NCBI RefSeq assembly: GCF_001280125.1
Contig: NZ_LGEG01000116.1
Location: forward strand, 1-64,000
From: Streptomyces sp. NRRL F-6492
GTDB lineage: Bacteria > Actinomycetota > Actinomycetes > Streptomycetales > Streptomycetaceae
Reading direction: 5' to 3'
DNA: 64,000 nucleotides
Shown in pieces: positions 48,808 through 59,077 of this stretch (position 1 is the first letter of the stretch; the number at the start of each line of letters is the position of its first letter). Under the pieces are notes generated by a model, which was not told where the DNA came from, made no database searches, and saw only the letters and a program-made list of their open reading frames with translations. A program made the translations under genes and the position numbers.

Positions 48808-48918
48808 GTGCGCAGCCACACCGCCGTCGCCGTGTCCTCCTCCCGTGCCCGGTACGACGTGATCCTCGCCTCCTCGGCCGAGCGGTGGCGGCTGCGCGCC
48901 CGCCATCGCCGCCCGTGA
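48808..48918 (+). CDS. candidate upstream peptide of the second EF-G gene (36 aa)
   Basis: GTG 48808 has GAGGGGAG 7-8 nt upstream and opens a 36-codon frame with an Arg-rich end (ERWRLRARHRRP), stopping 92 nt before the EF-G gene. Start signal quality is better than for many real genes here. It may be a translated leader controlling expression when ribosomes stall, as in ribosome-protection resistance genes, but no clear alternative hairpins were established by eye. Confidence 0.35.
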   Translation: MRSHTAVAVSSSRARYDVILASSAERWRLRARHRRP

Positions 48919-49010
48919 CGACCCCGTACGCCTCCCGAACCCGATAGGCGTCCGTCGTCCGGGAATCGCGCTGCCCGTTCCACCACCGCAGCAGCGAAAG
49001 GCACGAGACC

Positions 49011-51017
<2,007 letters not shown>

Positions 51018-51486
51018 GGTCGAGCTCGGCCCGTACGGTCTTCCCGACCGGTACGCGGTCGAGCACGGCCCACCGCGCGGCCAGCGCCTCCACGAGGAGC
51101 AGGCCGCGCCCGCCCTCGTCGAGGGGCCCCGGCGCGGCGGGTACCGGGCGCCGCTCGTCCCGGGTGTCGGAGACGTCGATCCGGAGCAGCAGCCCGGGCG
51201 TGTACGAGAGCGTCAGCTCGCAGTCGCGCCCGGGCACCCTGCCGTGCGTGACGGCGTTGGCCGCGAGTTCGGAGACGAGCAGCGCGGCCGTCTCGGAGGT
51301 CTCGGAGTCGTACGGCACGTCCCAGCGGTGGAGCTGGAGCACGGCGAGCCGGCGGGCGAGCCGGGCACCGCGCGGGGTGGAGCTGAAGCGCTGCGCGAAC
51401 ACACGTACGGTGACGGGCCCTTCGCGGGTCACGGGGGAGGTCATGGGGCCAATGTGGCGTCGTGCGGGGCGGGTTGCCAGCTCAGA

Positions 51487-51515
51487 AACCCGTACGCTGC
51501 GACAGCGTACGGGTT
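51487..51515. promoter_or_regulatory. 13-3-13 palindrome, probable operator of the XRE regulator
   Basis: AACCCGTACGCTG (51487-51499) and its exact complement (51503-51515) flank CGA. It lies in the 150-bp divergent promoter region between the ATPase gene and the XRE gene. No U-run follows on either strand, so an operator is more likely than a terminator. Confidence 0.75.
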
Positions 51516-51594
51516 CACACTCTGGACCGTACCGATCACCATCCGTGACGATGGAGCCGTTCAGACGAGCGCACGGGTGCGGGAGGTGGCCGGA

Positions 51595-52440
51595 GTGACG
51601 GACGCGGTGCCGGACGAGGGACAGAGCGGGAGCGAACCGGAGGCGACGGACAGCCTGAAGGCCTTCGGGGAGGTGGTCAAGGCCTTCCGCAAGCGGGCCA
51701 GGCTGACGCAGGAGGCCTTCGCGCCGCGCGTCGGGTACTCCGTGCCGACGGTGGCCTCCATCGAGCAGGGCCGGCGCTTCCCGTCCGACGACTTCGTGGA
51801 GCAGTCGGAGCAGGTGCTCGACGCGTTCGGGGTGATCCGGGGCACGGCGAAACACCTGACGCGCAAGCCGGGCCTCGCGAAGTGGTTCCGCCAGTGGGCG
51901 AAGCTGGAACTCAAGGCGGTGACGCTCTACACGTACGAGAACCGGCTGGTGCCGGGGCTGCTCCAGACGCCCGCGTACGCGAAGACACTCTTCGAAAGGC
52001 AGCTCCCCGCGCTGGGCGACGACGAGATCGAGGCAAAGCTCGCCGCTCGCGTCGAACGGAAGAAGCTGCTCACCGACCGCCCCCACACCATCTACAGCTT
52101 CATCGTCGAGGAGCACGTACTCCGCCGTCAGACGGGCGGCCCGGAGGCCATGCAGGAGCAGATCGGCCACATCCTCGACATCTGCGCCCGGCGCAACATT
52201 GACATCCAGATCATGCCGCAGACGCGCGGACACCACGCGGGCCTCGACGGGCCCATGCGGCTCCTGGAGACCCCGGAGAATAAGTGGTACGCCTACTGCG
52301 AGGGCCAGGAAAGCGGCCAGCTCATCTCGGACACCAAAGTGGTCAGCATCCTCCAGAAGCGGTATGCCAGGATGCGGGCACAGGCTCTCTCCGCAGAGGA
52401 CTCCGTGAGCCTGTTGCAGGAGATCCGAGGAGCACTATGA
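51595..52440 (+). CDS. XRE-family regulator with DUF5753 domain (WhiJ-like)
   Basis: 281 aa. N-terminal helix-turn-helix at about 28-80 (FRKRARLTQEAFAPRVGYSV, PTVASIEQGRRFPSDDF), then a DUF5753 domain (LYTYENRLVPGLLQTPAYAK, TIYSFIVEEHVLRRQTGG, IDIQIMPQTRGHHAGLDGPM). GTG 51595 has GGGAGG 8 nt upstream. It should bind the adjacent palindrome and work with the small DUF397 protein encoded next, whose ATG overlaps its stop. Confidence 0.92.
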   Translation: MTDAVPDEGQSGSEPEATDSLKAFGEVVKAFRKRARLTQEAFAPRVGYSVPTVASIEQGRRFPSDDFVEQSEQVLDAFGVIRGTAKHLTRKPGLAKWFRQWAKLELKAVTLYTYENRLVPGLLQTPAYAKTLFERQLPALGDDEIEAKLAARVERKKLLTDRPHTIYSFIVEEHVLRRQTGGPEAMQEQIGHILDICARRNIDIQIMPQTRGHHAGLDGPMRLLETPENKWYAYCEGQESGQLISDTKVVSILQKRYARMRAQALSAEDSVSLLQEIRGAL

Positions 52441-52676
52441 GCACCACTGACCTGGCCTGGTTCAAGAGCAGCTACAGCAGCGGCAGCGGCGATGACTGCG
52501 TAGAAGTCGCCCTGTCCTGGCACAAGTCCAGCTACAGCGGCGGCAGCGGTGACGACTGCGTCGAGGTCGCCTCCTGCCCCTCCACCGTCCACGTCCGCGA
52601 CTCCAAGAACGTCACGGGTCCGCAGCTCGCCCTCTCCCCCGCCGCCTGGACCGCGTTCCTGACCCGGCTGAGCTGA
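52437..52676 (+). CDS. DUF397 protein with duplicated N-terminal motif
   Basis: 79 aa. DUF397 proteins are about 60-65 residues with one W-x-KSSYS-GGDCVEVA block; here the block occurs twice in direct succession (WFKSSYSSGSGDDCVEVA, then WHKSSYSGGSGDDCVEVA), followed by the normal VHVRDSKN and AWTAFL ending. The extra 57 bp are a tandem duplication (52458-52571 region). DUF397 proteins are thought to antagonise the cognate XRE-DUF5753 regulator. ATG overlaps the XRE stop. Confidence 0.92.
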   Translation: MSTTDLAWFKSSYSSGSGDDCVEVALSWHKSSYSGGSGDDCVEVASCPSTVHVRDSKNVTGPQLALSPAAWTAFLTRLS

Positions 52677-52687
52677 AGGGCGTCACC

Positions 52688-53473
52688 ATGAGCACGAACC
52701 CGGCCGACTACCTCTCCGGCCTCTTCTCGCTCGACGGGCGCACCGCCCTCGTCACGGGAGGCAGTTCCGGTATCGGCCGGGCCGTCGCCGGGGCGCTGGC
52801 CCGCGCCGGGGCGAAGGTCGTGGTGCTCGCCCGCAAGGAGGCCGAACTCGTCGCGACCGTGGACGAGCTGACGGCCGAGGGCTGCCGGGCGGCCTGGGTG
52901 AGCGCGGACCTGAGCACCCGGGAGGGGATCAGGACCGGGGCCGAGGAGGCGGCGGCCGTGTTCGGCGAGCCGGACATCCTGGTGAACTCGGCCGGCGTCA
53001 ACCTGCGGCCCCCGCTGGGCGAGCTGGGCGAGGACGTCTGGGACACGACGATGACCGTGAACCTGGAGGCGCCCTTCCTGCTCGGTCAGCGGTTCGGGCC
53101 GGGGATGGCCGAGCGCGGCTTCGGGCGGATCATCCACGTGACCTCGCAGCAGGCGCACCGCGCGTTCGTGCAGAGCGGGGCGTACGGGGTGTCCAAGGGC
53201 GGTCTGGAGTCGCTGGCCCGTTCGCAGGCGGAGGCGTGGTCCCCGTACGGGGTCACGGCCAACACGCTGGTGCCCGGTTTCGTGATGACCCCGCTCAACG
53301 AGCGGCTCTCGTCCGACCCCGAGAAGGTCGCCGCGCTCGCCGCCCGCACGATGACCGGGCGCAACGGGCTCGCGGAGGACTTCGCGGGCGCGGCCGTCTT
53401 CCTGGCGAGCGCCGCCTCCGCGTACGTCACGGGCCACTCCCTCTTCGTGGACGGCGGCCTGTCCGTCCACTGA
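52688..53473 (+). CDS. short-chain dehydrogenase/reductase
   Basis: 261 aa classical SDR. Cofactor motif TGGSSGIG at 23-30, NSAG in ILVNSAGVN, and the catalytic TS...YGVSK segment (VTSQQAHRAFVQSGAYGVSK) are present; the ending AYVTGHSLFVDGGLSV is typical of FabG/gluconate 5-dehydrogenase-like enzymes. Reaction and substrate are not readable. It starts 11 nt after the DUF397 gene with AAGGG upstream, so it may share its transcript and be controlled by that regulator. Confidence 0.9.
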   Translation: MSTNPADYLSGLFSLDGRTALVTGGSSGIGRAVAGALARAGAKVVVLARKEAELVATVDELTAEGCRAAWVSADLSTREGIRTGAEEAAAVFGEPDILVNSAGVNLRPPLGELGEDVWDTTMTVNLEAPFLLGQRFGPGMAERGFGRIIHVTSQQAHRAFVQSGAYGVSKGGLESLARSQAEAWSPYGVTANTLVPGFVMTPLNERLSSDPEKVAALAARTMTGRNGLAEDFAGAAVFLASAASAYVTGHSLFVDGGLSVH

Positions 53474-53634
53474 CACCGCTCCCCCGGATCCGTCACCGTA
53501 CGGAACAAGCCACAGGACACGGGCCGTCGCAACGGGCTGATGGTTTTCGGTCATTGTTCGCCGAACCGCTGGCATCACGCGCTGTGACCACTTGAATGGC
53601 TTCACTTGTGTGCGGAGAACAATCGGGGGAGCAC

Positions 53635-54033
53635 ATGGATCCACTGACGGCCATCGCGGCCGCGGGCGTCGCGCTCGTGGTCAAGGGCGCCCTGGAGGCC
53701 ACCGGGCAGGAGGCCGGACGCAGCGGCTGGACCGGCGGGGCCCGGCTCGTCGCCCGTATCAGGGAGCGGTTCCGCGGGGACGCGGACGCCGAGACCGCGC
53801 TGGAGCGCGTGGCCGACGCGCCGGACGACGAGAACCGGCAGCAGGACCTGGAGCGGATGCTCGCGGCGCACATGCTGCGGGACCGGCAGTTCGAGAGCGA
53901 CGTCCGGCAGCTGGTCGACGAGGCCGTCGCGGCCGGTGGCCGCGGGGGTCCGCAGGTCAGCGCGGCCCTGATCAAGAACGCCCAGGTCTTCAACGAGAAG
54001 GTCGAGATCAAGGGCGACTGGAACGTCTCGTAA
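53635..54033 (+). CDS. small helical protein at the head of the kinase-phosphatase-vWA locus
   Basis: 132 aa. A hydrophobic N-terminus (LTAIAAAGVALVVKGALEAT) could insert in the membrane; the middle is charged and helical (DENRQQDLERMLAAHMLRDR), and the end reads QVFNEKVEIKGDWNVS. The terminal FN-x-x-V motif recurs in the next gene (LALFNDTVSFGGGF), which argues they belong to one system. GGGGGA precedes ATG 53635. The 162-bp AT-richer gap upstream likely holds the operon promoter. Not a family I recognise. Confidence 0.7.
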   Translation: MDPLTAIAAAGVALVVKGALEATGQEAGRSGWTGGARLVARIRERFRGDADAETALERVADAPDDENRQQDLERMLAAHMLRDRQFESDVRQLVDEAVAAGGRGGPQVSAALIKNAQVFNEKVEIKGDWNVS

Positions 54034-54174
54034 CGGCGCCCCTTCGCGTCGATGACCCCTTCCCCTCCGGGCGGGGTCCGTTCGTGACCCGTCCCCCGCC
54101 CCTTTGCCGCCTTGTACGGAGGAGGGCCGCCGTCGCGCCGCCCTTCGTCGCCCCACCCCGGAAGACCGTGTGCC

Positions 54175-56439
54175 ATGAGCGAGGAAGCCACCACGGAGCC
54201 GCCGTCCGGCGGCACGAGCGGACGCCCTGATCCAGCCACCGCCCCGCCCGCCCCCTCCGACGCCCCGAAGGGCGCGCCGGAGGGCGAGCGGCCGGCCGGG
54301 GTGGAGCAGGACGGACCCGTCAGCGAGTCCGACGCGCTGCGTTCCCTCCAGGAGGGCACCGCGGCCGAGGACGCCGAGCGGTCCGAGGCGCTGAAGGCCG
54401 GCGCCATCGCCGACCTCATCGCGCAGCGCCTCAACGCCGACGCGTCCGGCACCCGGATCGGCACGCTCGCGCTCTTCAACGACACCGTCAGCTTCGGCGG
54501 CGGATTCCACAGCGGTGGATCCGGCCGTCCCTCCCGTGGGGGCGGCGGCTCCGTGCTGCCGCTCACCGCCGCCGAACTGACTGACCACACCGAGCTGTTC
54601 GTGCCGCCCGACGGGTACGGCTCCGCGCTCGGCCTGCTCCGTGAACGGCACCTCCTCGTCCTGACCGGGCCCTCCGGCAGCGGGCGCGAGGCCACCGGGG
54701 TCAATCTGCTCGCCGAGGCCCTGGCGATGGGCGGCGCCGAGGGCGGCGGGATCTGCCACCGGCTCCTCGACCCCGCCGCGGTCCTCACGCCCGGCTGGGA
54801 ACCGCCCGTCGGGAACAGCGGCTACCTGGCCTTCGTCGAGGACGGGCCCACCGGGGCGCGGGGCTTCGAGACGCTCCCCCGGCTGCTGCACGCCGTCGTC
54901 GCCGCCCTGCGCGACCGGGGCTGCCACCTCGTCCTCACCGGCGGCCAGGACCTCGCCGTCGCCGTGCGGGGCGACGGCGGCGAGACGGTCGCCGCGCACG
55001 CCCTGACGCCCGTCGATCCCCTGACCGTCCTCGAACGGCGGGTGCTCGGCCACGGCGGCAGCCGGGAGGACCGCGCCGAACTCCGTGCCCGGCTCACCGC
55101 CGGCGGGGTCGTCGCCGCCCTGCGGGAGATGCCCGCCGCCCGGCACGCGGCCCGGCTGGCCGCCGACATCGCCGCGGGCCGGGACGTGGCGGCCGCCGCG
55201 GCCGCGCTGCGCGACCCCAGCGAGCAGGTGCGGACCTGGTTCGACCGGCACCGGAACCCGGAGACGGTGGCGTTCGCGCTCGCCGCCGCCGTCCTGGAGG
55301 ACAGCGGGTACCTCACCGTCGCCGAGGCCGCCGTCAAGCTCCGGGCCTCCCTCACGACGCCCGAACCCGCCCCGCCCGACGTACGGTTCAGGGACCGGCT
55401 CGGCGACGAACAGCAGTGGATCCGGCTCGACGCCGACGGCCTCGGGCAGCCCCGGGTCCGCTTCCGCAACGCGATGCTCGGGCAGGTCGTCCTCGTCTAC
55501 GCCTGGACCGGCCTCGACGGCTGGCGCGAGCCGCTGCTCGCCTGGCTGCGCCGGCTCCTCGACCACGGCGACCTGGAGGTGCGCGCCCGGGCCGCCGTCG
55601 CCGCCGGGGTCCTCGTCTGGGTCGACCACCACTACGCGGTGCACCGCTTCCTCACCACCTGGGCCGCCGGGGAGTCCTGGCCGCTGCGCCAGGCCGCCGC
55701 GACCGCGCTCGGCGTGGCGGGCAGCCGCGCCGACTCGGCCGAGGCCGTGTGGGAGGTGCTGCACGGCTGGGCGCGCGGCGGAAGCTCCGTGCGGCAGCGT
55801 CGCCTGGCGGGGACCGCCGCGAACACGGCGGGCGGGCTCCTCGGGCGCGCGGCCCCCGAGCGGGCCGTGGCCGTGCTGCGCGACGCCCTGGACCGGGACG
55901 ACGACTGGGGCACCCTGCCCTCCGTGGCCTGGGGCGGCGTCCACCTCCTCCACCAGGGGCAGGCCGGTCCGCTCCTCGACGCCTACCTGAAGTGGTCCGA
56001 GCCGCAGGACCTCTCCCCCATGGTCGTGAAGTCCCTCTCCGCCTTCCTCTTCGCGGCCTCCCGGCCGTACGAGAAGACGGCCGGCGGCCCGGCGGACGGC
56101 GTCCCGGGGGTGCCGCTGCTGCTCAGCGGGCTGCCCGCGCACCGCGAGGCCGTCGGGGAGCTGTGGGCGCGGTCCCTCGCCCGCCGCCCGATGCAGGACA
56201 CCGCCCTCCTCGCGCTGCGCGACTGGATCGACGTGTACGCCGACCGGGGCGGTCCCGGCACGCTCGACGCCCTCGGCGGCCTGCTCCGGGACGTCGCCCG
56301 CAGGCCGGGCTCGCACCACGAGCGGCTGGTGTGGTGGCTGGACAAGTGGGCGCACGACCGCGAACGGCCGTCCCGCAACGCGGCCCGGCTGCACCGGCAC
56401 CTGACCACCCGTACGACCCGTACGACCCGTACGACCTGA
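54175..56439 (+). CDS. STAND-like NTPase with helical repeats
   Basis: 754 aa. A low-complexity acidic/Pro-rich start is followed by the FNDTVSFGGGF motif (101-111), then a P-loop-like HLLVLTGPSGSGREATGVNL with G165-G170 but Arg171-Glu172 in place of Lys-Ser/Thr, and a Walker B-like YLAFVEDG (217-224). The C-terminal 400 residues are HEAT-like helical pairs (EVRARAAVAAGVLVWVDH, PLRQAAATALGVAGSRADSA). This is the plan of signal-sensing STAND NTPases in bacterial conflict systems; the altered Walker A may weaken or abolish hydrolysis. Ends in three exact 9-bp repeats (56410-56436) encoding TTR units. Confidence 0.65.
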   Translation: MSEEATTEPPSGGTSGRPDPATAPPAPSDAPKGAPEGERPAGVEQDGPVSESDALRSLQEGTAAEDAERSEALKAGAIADLIAQRLNADASGTRIGTLALFNDTVSFGGGFHSGGSGRPSRGGGGSVLPLTAAELTDHTELFVPPDGYGSALGLLRERHLLVLTGPSGSGREATGVNLLAEALAMGGAEGGGICHRLLDPAAVLTPGWEPPVGNSGYLAFVEDGPTGARGFETLPRLLHAVVAALRDRGCHLVLTGGQDLAVAVRGDGGETVAAHALTPVDPLTVLERRVLGHGGSREDRAELRARLTAGGVVAALREMPAARHAARLAADIAAGRDVAAAAAALRDPSEQVRTWFDRHRNPETVAFALAAAVLEDSGYLTVAEAAVKLRASLTTPEPAPPDVRFRDRLGDEQQWIRLDADGLGQPRVRFRNAMLGQVVLVYAWTGLDGWREPLLAWLRRLLDHGDLEVRARAAVAAGVLVWVDHHYAVHRFLTTWAAGESWPLRQAAATALGVAGSRADSAEAVWEVLHGWARGGSSVRQRRLAGTAANTAGGLLGRAAPERAVAVLRDALDRDDDWGTLPSVAWGGVHLLHQGQAGPLLDAYLKWSEPQDLSPMVVKSLSAFLFAASRPYEKTAGGPADGVPGVPLLLSGLPAHREAVGELWARSLARRPMQDTALLALRDWIDVYADRGGPGTLDALGGLLRDVARRPGSHHERLVWWLDKWAHDRERPSRNAARLHRHLTTRTTRTTRTT

Positions 56440-56549
56440 TCCGCGTCCGTACGGCCCCGTACGCGACCGGGACGCCGGAGGGATCCGGACCTCGGGAACG
56501 ACCGAGGTGTCCGAGGCATTCGAGGCATCCGAGAAAGGAGGAGGAGCCC

Positions 56550-57836
56550 GTGGAACAACAGACCTACGACCCGGTGCTGTCCAGCGAGACGCTTCCCAGG
56601 TGGCGGCTGACCAGACCGGTGCGGCCGCCCGAGCCGGGCCGCGCGCTCGTCCTGGTCCGGGACGGCGGCCCGTCCCTCACCGTCCGGAGCGGGGAGGAGA
56701 TCCCGTCCCCGCGCTTCGGCGCGTACACCGGGGTGTTCACCGTCGACATGACCGAACACCGGCTCGTCCTCGACATACCGCTGCTCAGCCGCGACCCCAC
56801 GTTCTCCTTCCGCAGCCGGGTCGACCTGGTGTGCCGGGTCGCCGACCCGGCCCAGGTCGTGGCGCGCGGGATCCGGGACATGAGCGGGGCGCTCTTCGGC
56901 TACCTGCGCAAGACGCTGCGCGAAGTGGCCCGGGACTACGACATCGCCGAGTTCCACGGGGCGGAACGGGCGCTGAACACGACGGTGGCCGGGTTCACCG
57001 GCGACGACGCGATCCGTCTGCGGAACATCCAGGTGGAACTCCTCGTCGACGAGGACGAGATCGTCGGCAGCGGGCGCGAGTTCCGCGACGTCGTACGGGA
57101 GACCCGGCTCTCCGGCATGCGGCGCGAGCGCCACCTCGCCATGATCCGCGAGGAGGGCGTCGACGGCCTGATCGCCGAGATCATGGAGAAGGAGGGGCCC
57201 CGGGCCGCGCTCACCTGGATCGAGAAGAACGAGGCCGAGAAGAACGCGGTCCGGCGCGAGATCATGCGCCTGGTCCTGGAACGCGGCGACGCGGACCGCG
57301 AGCCCTTCGAGCAGGCCGAGCTGGAGCGCGCCGTCCTGGAGGAGGTCCTGCGCGGGGGCGACGGGCTCTTCGACGGCGCGGCCCGGCGCGGGCGCCTGCG
57401 CGGCTCGCTCGCCCGCGCCACGGACCCTCCCCCGGCCCTCGGTCCGGCGCCGGACGACGAACCGCTGCGCGAACCGCTGCGCGGCGAGACCTCCGGGGGC
57501 ACGGACCGGCCCCGTTCCGGCGGGCGGGGGCCCGGGGCGTACGGCTCCGAGCGCCGGCCGGGACGTGACGGCGGGCGCGACGAGCACGACGGCGGGCGTC
57601 GCGGACCGGCTCCGCGCGCCGCCGGACGTTCCGGGCCGCCCGAGGACGAGCCCCTGCCGGACGCCGGTACGGGCACGCGTCCCGGGCCGGGGCCGGCGGA
57701 GCCGGGAGCCGCTTCCACGAGGCCCGACGGGCCGTCCGGTACACCGTCCGCGGACCGGCCGGGGCCCCGGGTGAGCAGGGTGCGGGGCACCACCAAGCGG
57801 GACACCCACCGACCCGGACCCGACAGGGAGCGCTGA
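56550..57836 (+). CDS. SPFH/band 7-like protein with disordered tail
   Basis: 428 aa. Residues about 25-150 are beta-rich (GRALVLVRDGGPSLTVRSG, FSFRSRVDLVCRVADPAQVV), then long charged helices (RRERHLAMIREEGVDGLIAE, KNEAEKNAVRREIMRLVLER) as in stomatin/prohibitin (SPFH) proteins; the last 130 residues are Pro/Gly/Arg/Asp-rich and disordered. No membrane segment at the N-terminus. GTG 56550 has AAAGGAGG 8-9 nt upstream. SPFH proteins build oligomeric cages at membranes, so a scaffold role is plausible. The stop overlaps the PP2C start (TGATG). Confidence 0.6.
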   Translation: MEQQTYDPVLSSETLPRWRLTRPVRPPEPGRALVLVRDGGPSLTVRSGEEIPSPRFGAYTGVFTVDMTEHRLVLDIPLLSRDPTFSFRSRVDLVCRVADPAQVVARGIRDMSGALFGYLRKTLREVARDYDIAEFHGAERALNTTVAGFTGDDAIRLRNIQVELLVDEDEIVGSGREFRDVVRETRLSGMRRERHLAMIREEGVDGLIAEIMEKEGPRAALTWIEKNEAEKNAVRREIMRLVLERGDADREPFEQAELERAVLEEVLRGGDGLFDGAARRGRLRGSLARATDPPPALGPAPDDEPLREPLRGETSGGTDRPRSGGRGPGAYGSERRPGRDGGRDEHDGGRRGPAPRAAGRSGPPEDEPLPDAGTGTRPGPGPAEPGAASTRPDGPSGTPSADRPGPRVSRVRGTTKRDTHRPGPDRER

Positions 57837-59077
57837 TGACAGACCAGGAACACAGGGCGAGGCACTCCGCCCCGCCCCCGCATCCCCCCGGTCACCGGCC
57901 GCCTCCGCCGGCGCCCCCGGGACCGCCCCCCGCGCCCGTGCCGGAGAGCGGGCCGGCCATCGGGCCGGGCCCCGCGGCTTCGAAGGGACCGGCGGGCCGG
58001 ACGCTGCCGCGCCAGGCGGTCTGGACGCCGCCGAAGAAGCTCGTGGGCCTCCAGGCGCTCTCGGTGTGGACCGAGCAGGTGTCCGGCCTGGGCGAGGACG
58101 CCGAGCCGTTCGTCGTCCACCACCTGGGGACCCACCAGGGCATGATCGCCGTGTTCGACGGCTCGGGCGGCGCGGGCGCCACCCCCACCTGGCAGGGGCC
58201 GGACGGCGTCTGGCACACCGGGGCCTGGGTCGGGGCCCGGGTCGCGCGCCTGGCCACCGACTGCTGGTTCCACGAGGTGGCCCTGGGGGGCGAGGACGCC
58301 ACTCCGGAGAGCCTGCACGAGTACCTGACCTGGTTCCTGGCCAAGTCGCCCCAGCGGCGCAGCAAGATCGGCGGCACCATGCGCCGCCGGCTGCCCACCA
58401 CCCTCGCGGGCGTGCACTACCGCTTCCGCGAGGAGAACGACACGGTCGAACTGCGCCCGCTGTGGGCCGGCGACTCCCGTGCGTACGTGCTCTCCCCCAC
58501 GAGCGGACTGCACGTCCTCACCCGGGACCACACCAGGGAGAGCGACGCCCTCGAACTGCTCCGCACCGACCCGCCCATGACCAACGTGGTCTGCGCGGAC
58601 CGGGAGTTCACGGTCGACAGCCAGCACATCGCCTCGTTCGCCCTGCCCTGCGTCCTGGTGGCGGCCACGGACGGCTACTTCGGCTACGTGCACACCCCCG
58701 CGGACTTCGAGTACCTGCTCCTGAGCACCCTGCGCGAGGCCGGCAACGAGTACGAGTGGGCCGATCTGCTGCGCCGCAGGGTGCAGGAGTACACCGGGGA
58801 CGACGCCTCGCTCGCCCTGCTGGCCCTCGGCCACCAGGACTTCGCGCACGTACGGAGCCTCTACGAGCCGCGCTTCGCCGACCTCGCCGACCGGTACGCG
58901 CGGGGCCGTCCGAGGATCCTCGACCGCGCCCCCCGCCCCGGGGGCGAGGGGCCGGGAGGCCCGGAGGGCGAACGCGAGACCCACGCCCGCGTCCGTGCCT
59001 GGCAGGACCAGAGCTGGCAGACCTACCGGGCCGGATACGAGACCTACCTGCCGCCCGCGGCCGAGGAGTACCGATGA
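57836..59077 (+). CDS. PP2C-type protein phosphatase
   Basis: 413 aa. After a 65-residue Pro-rich tail, the PP2C metal ligands are visible: GEDAEPF (E87-D88), VFDGSGG (D108), WAGDSRAYVL (D213), ATDGYF (D279) and TGDDASLALL (D322/D323). It should remove phosphate from Ser/Thr of the partner proteins, presumably the kinase encoded next, which it overlaps by 4 nt (ATGA). GTPase or sigma-factor phosphatase functions are not indicated. Confidence 0.88.
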   Translation: MTDQEHRARHSAPPPHPPGHRPPPPAPPGPPPAPVPESGPAIGPGPAASKGPAGRTLPRQAVWTPPKKLVGLQALSVWTEQVSGLGEDAEPFVVHHLGTHQGMIAVFDGSGGAGATPTWQGPDGVWHTGAWVGARVARLATDCWFHEVALGGEDATPESLHEYLTWFLAKSPQRRSKIGGTMRRRLPTTLAGVHYRFREENDTVELRPLWAGDSRAYVLSPTSGLHVLTRDHTRESDALELLRTDPPMTNVVCADREFTVDSQHIASFALPCVLVAATDGYFGYVHTPADFEYLLLSTLREAGNEYEWADLLRRRVQEYTGDDASLALLALGHQDFAHVRSLYEPRFADLADRYARGRPRILDRAPRPGGEGPGGPEGERETHARVRAWQDQSWQTYRAGYETYLPPAAEEYR

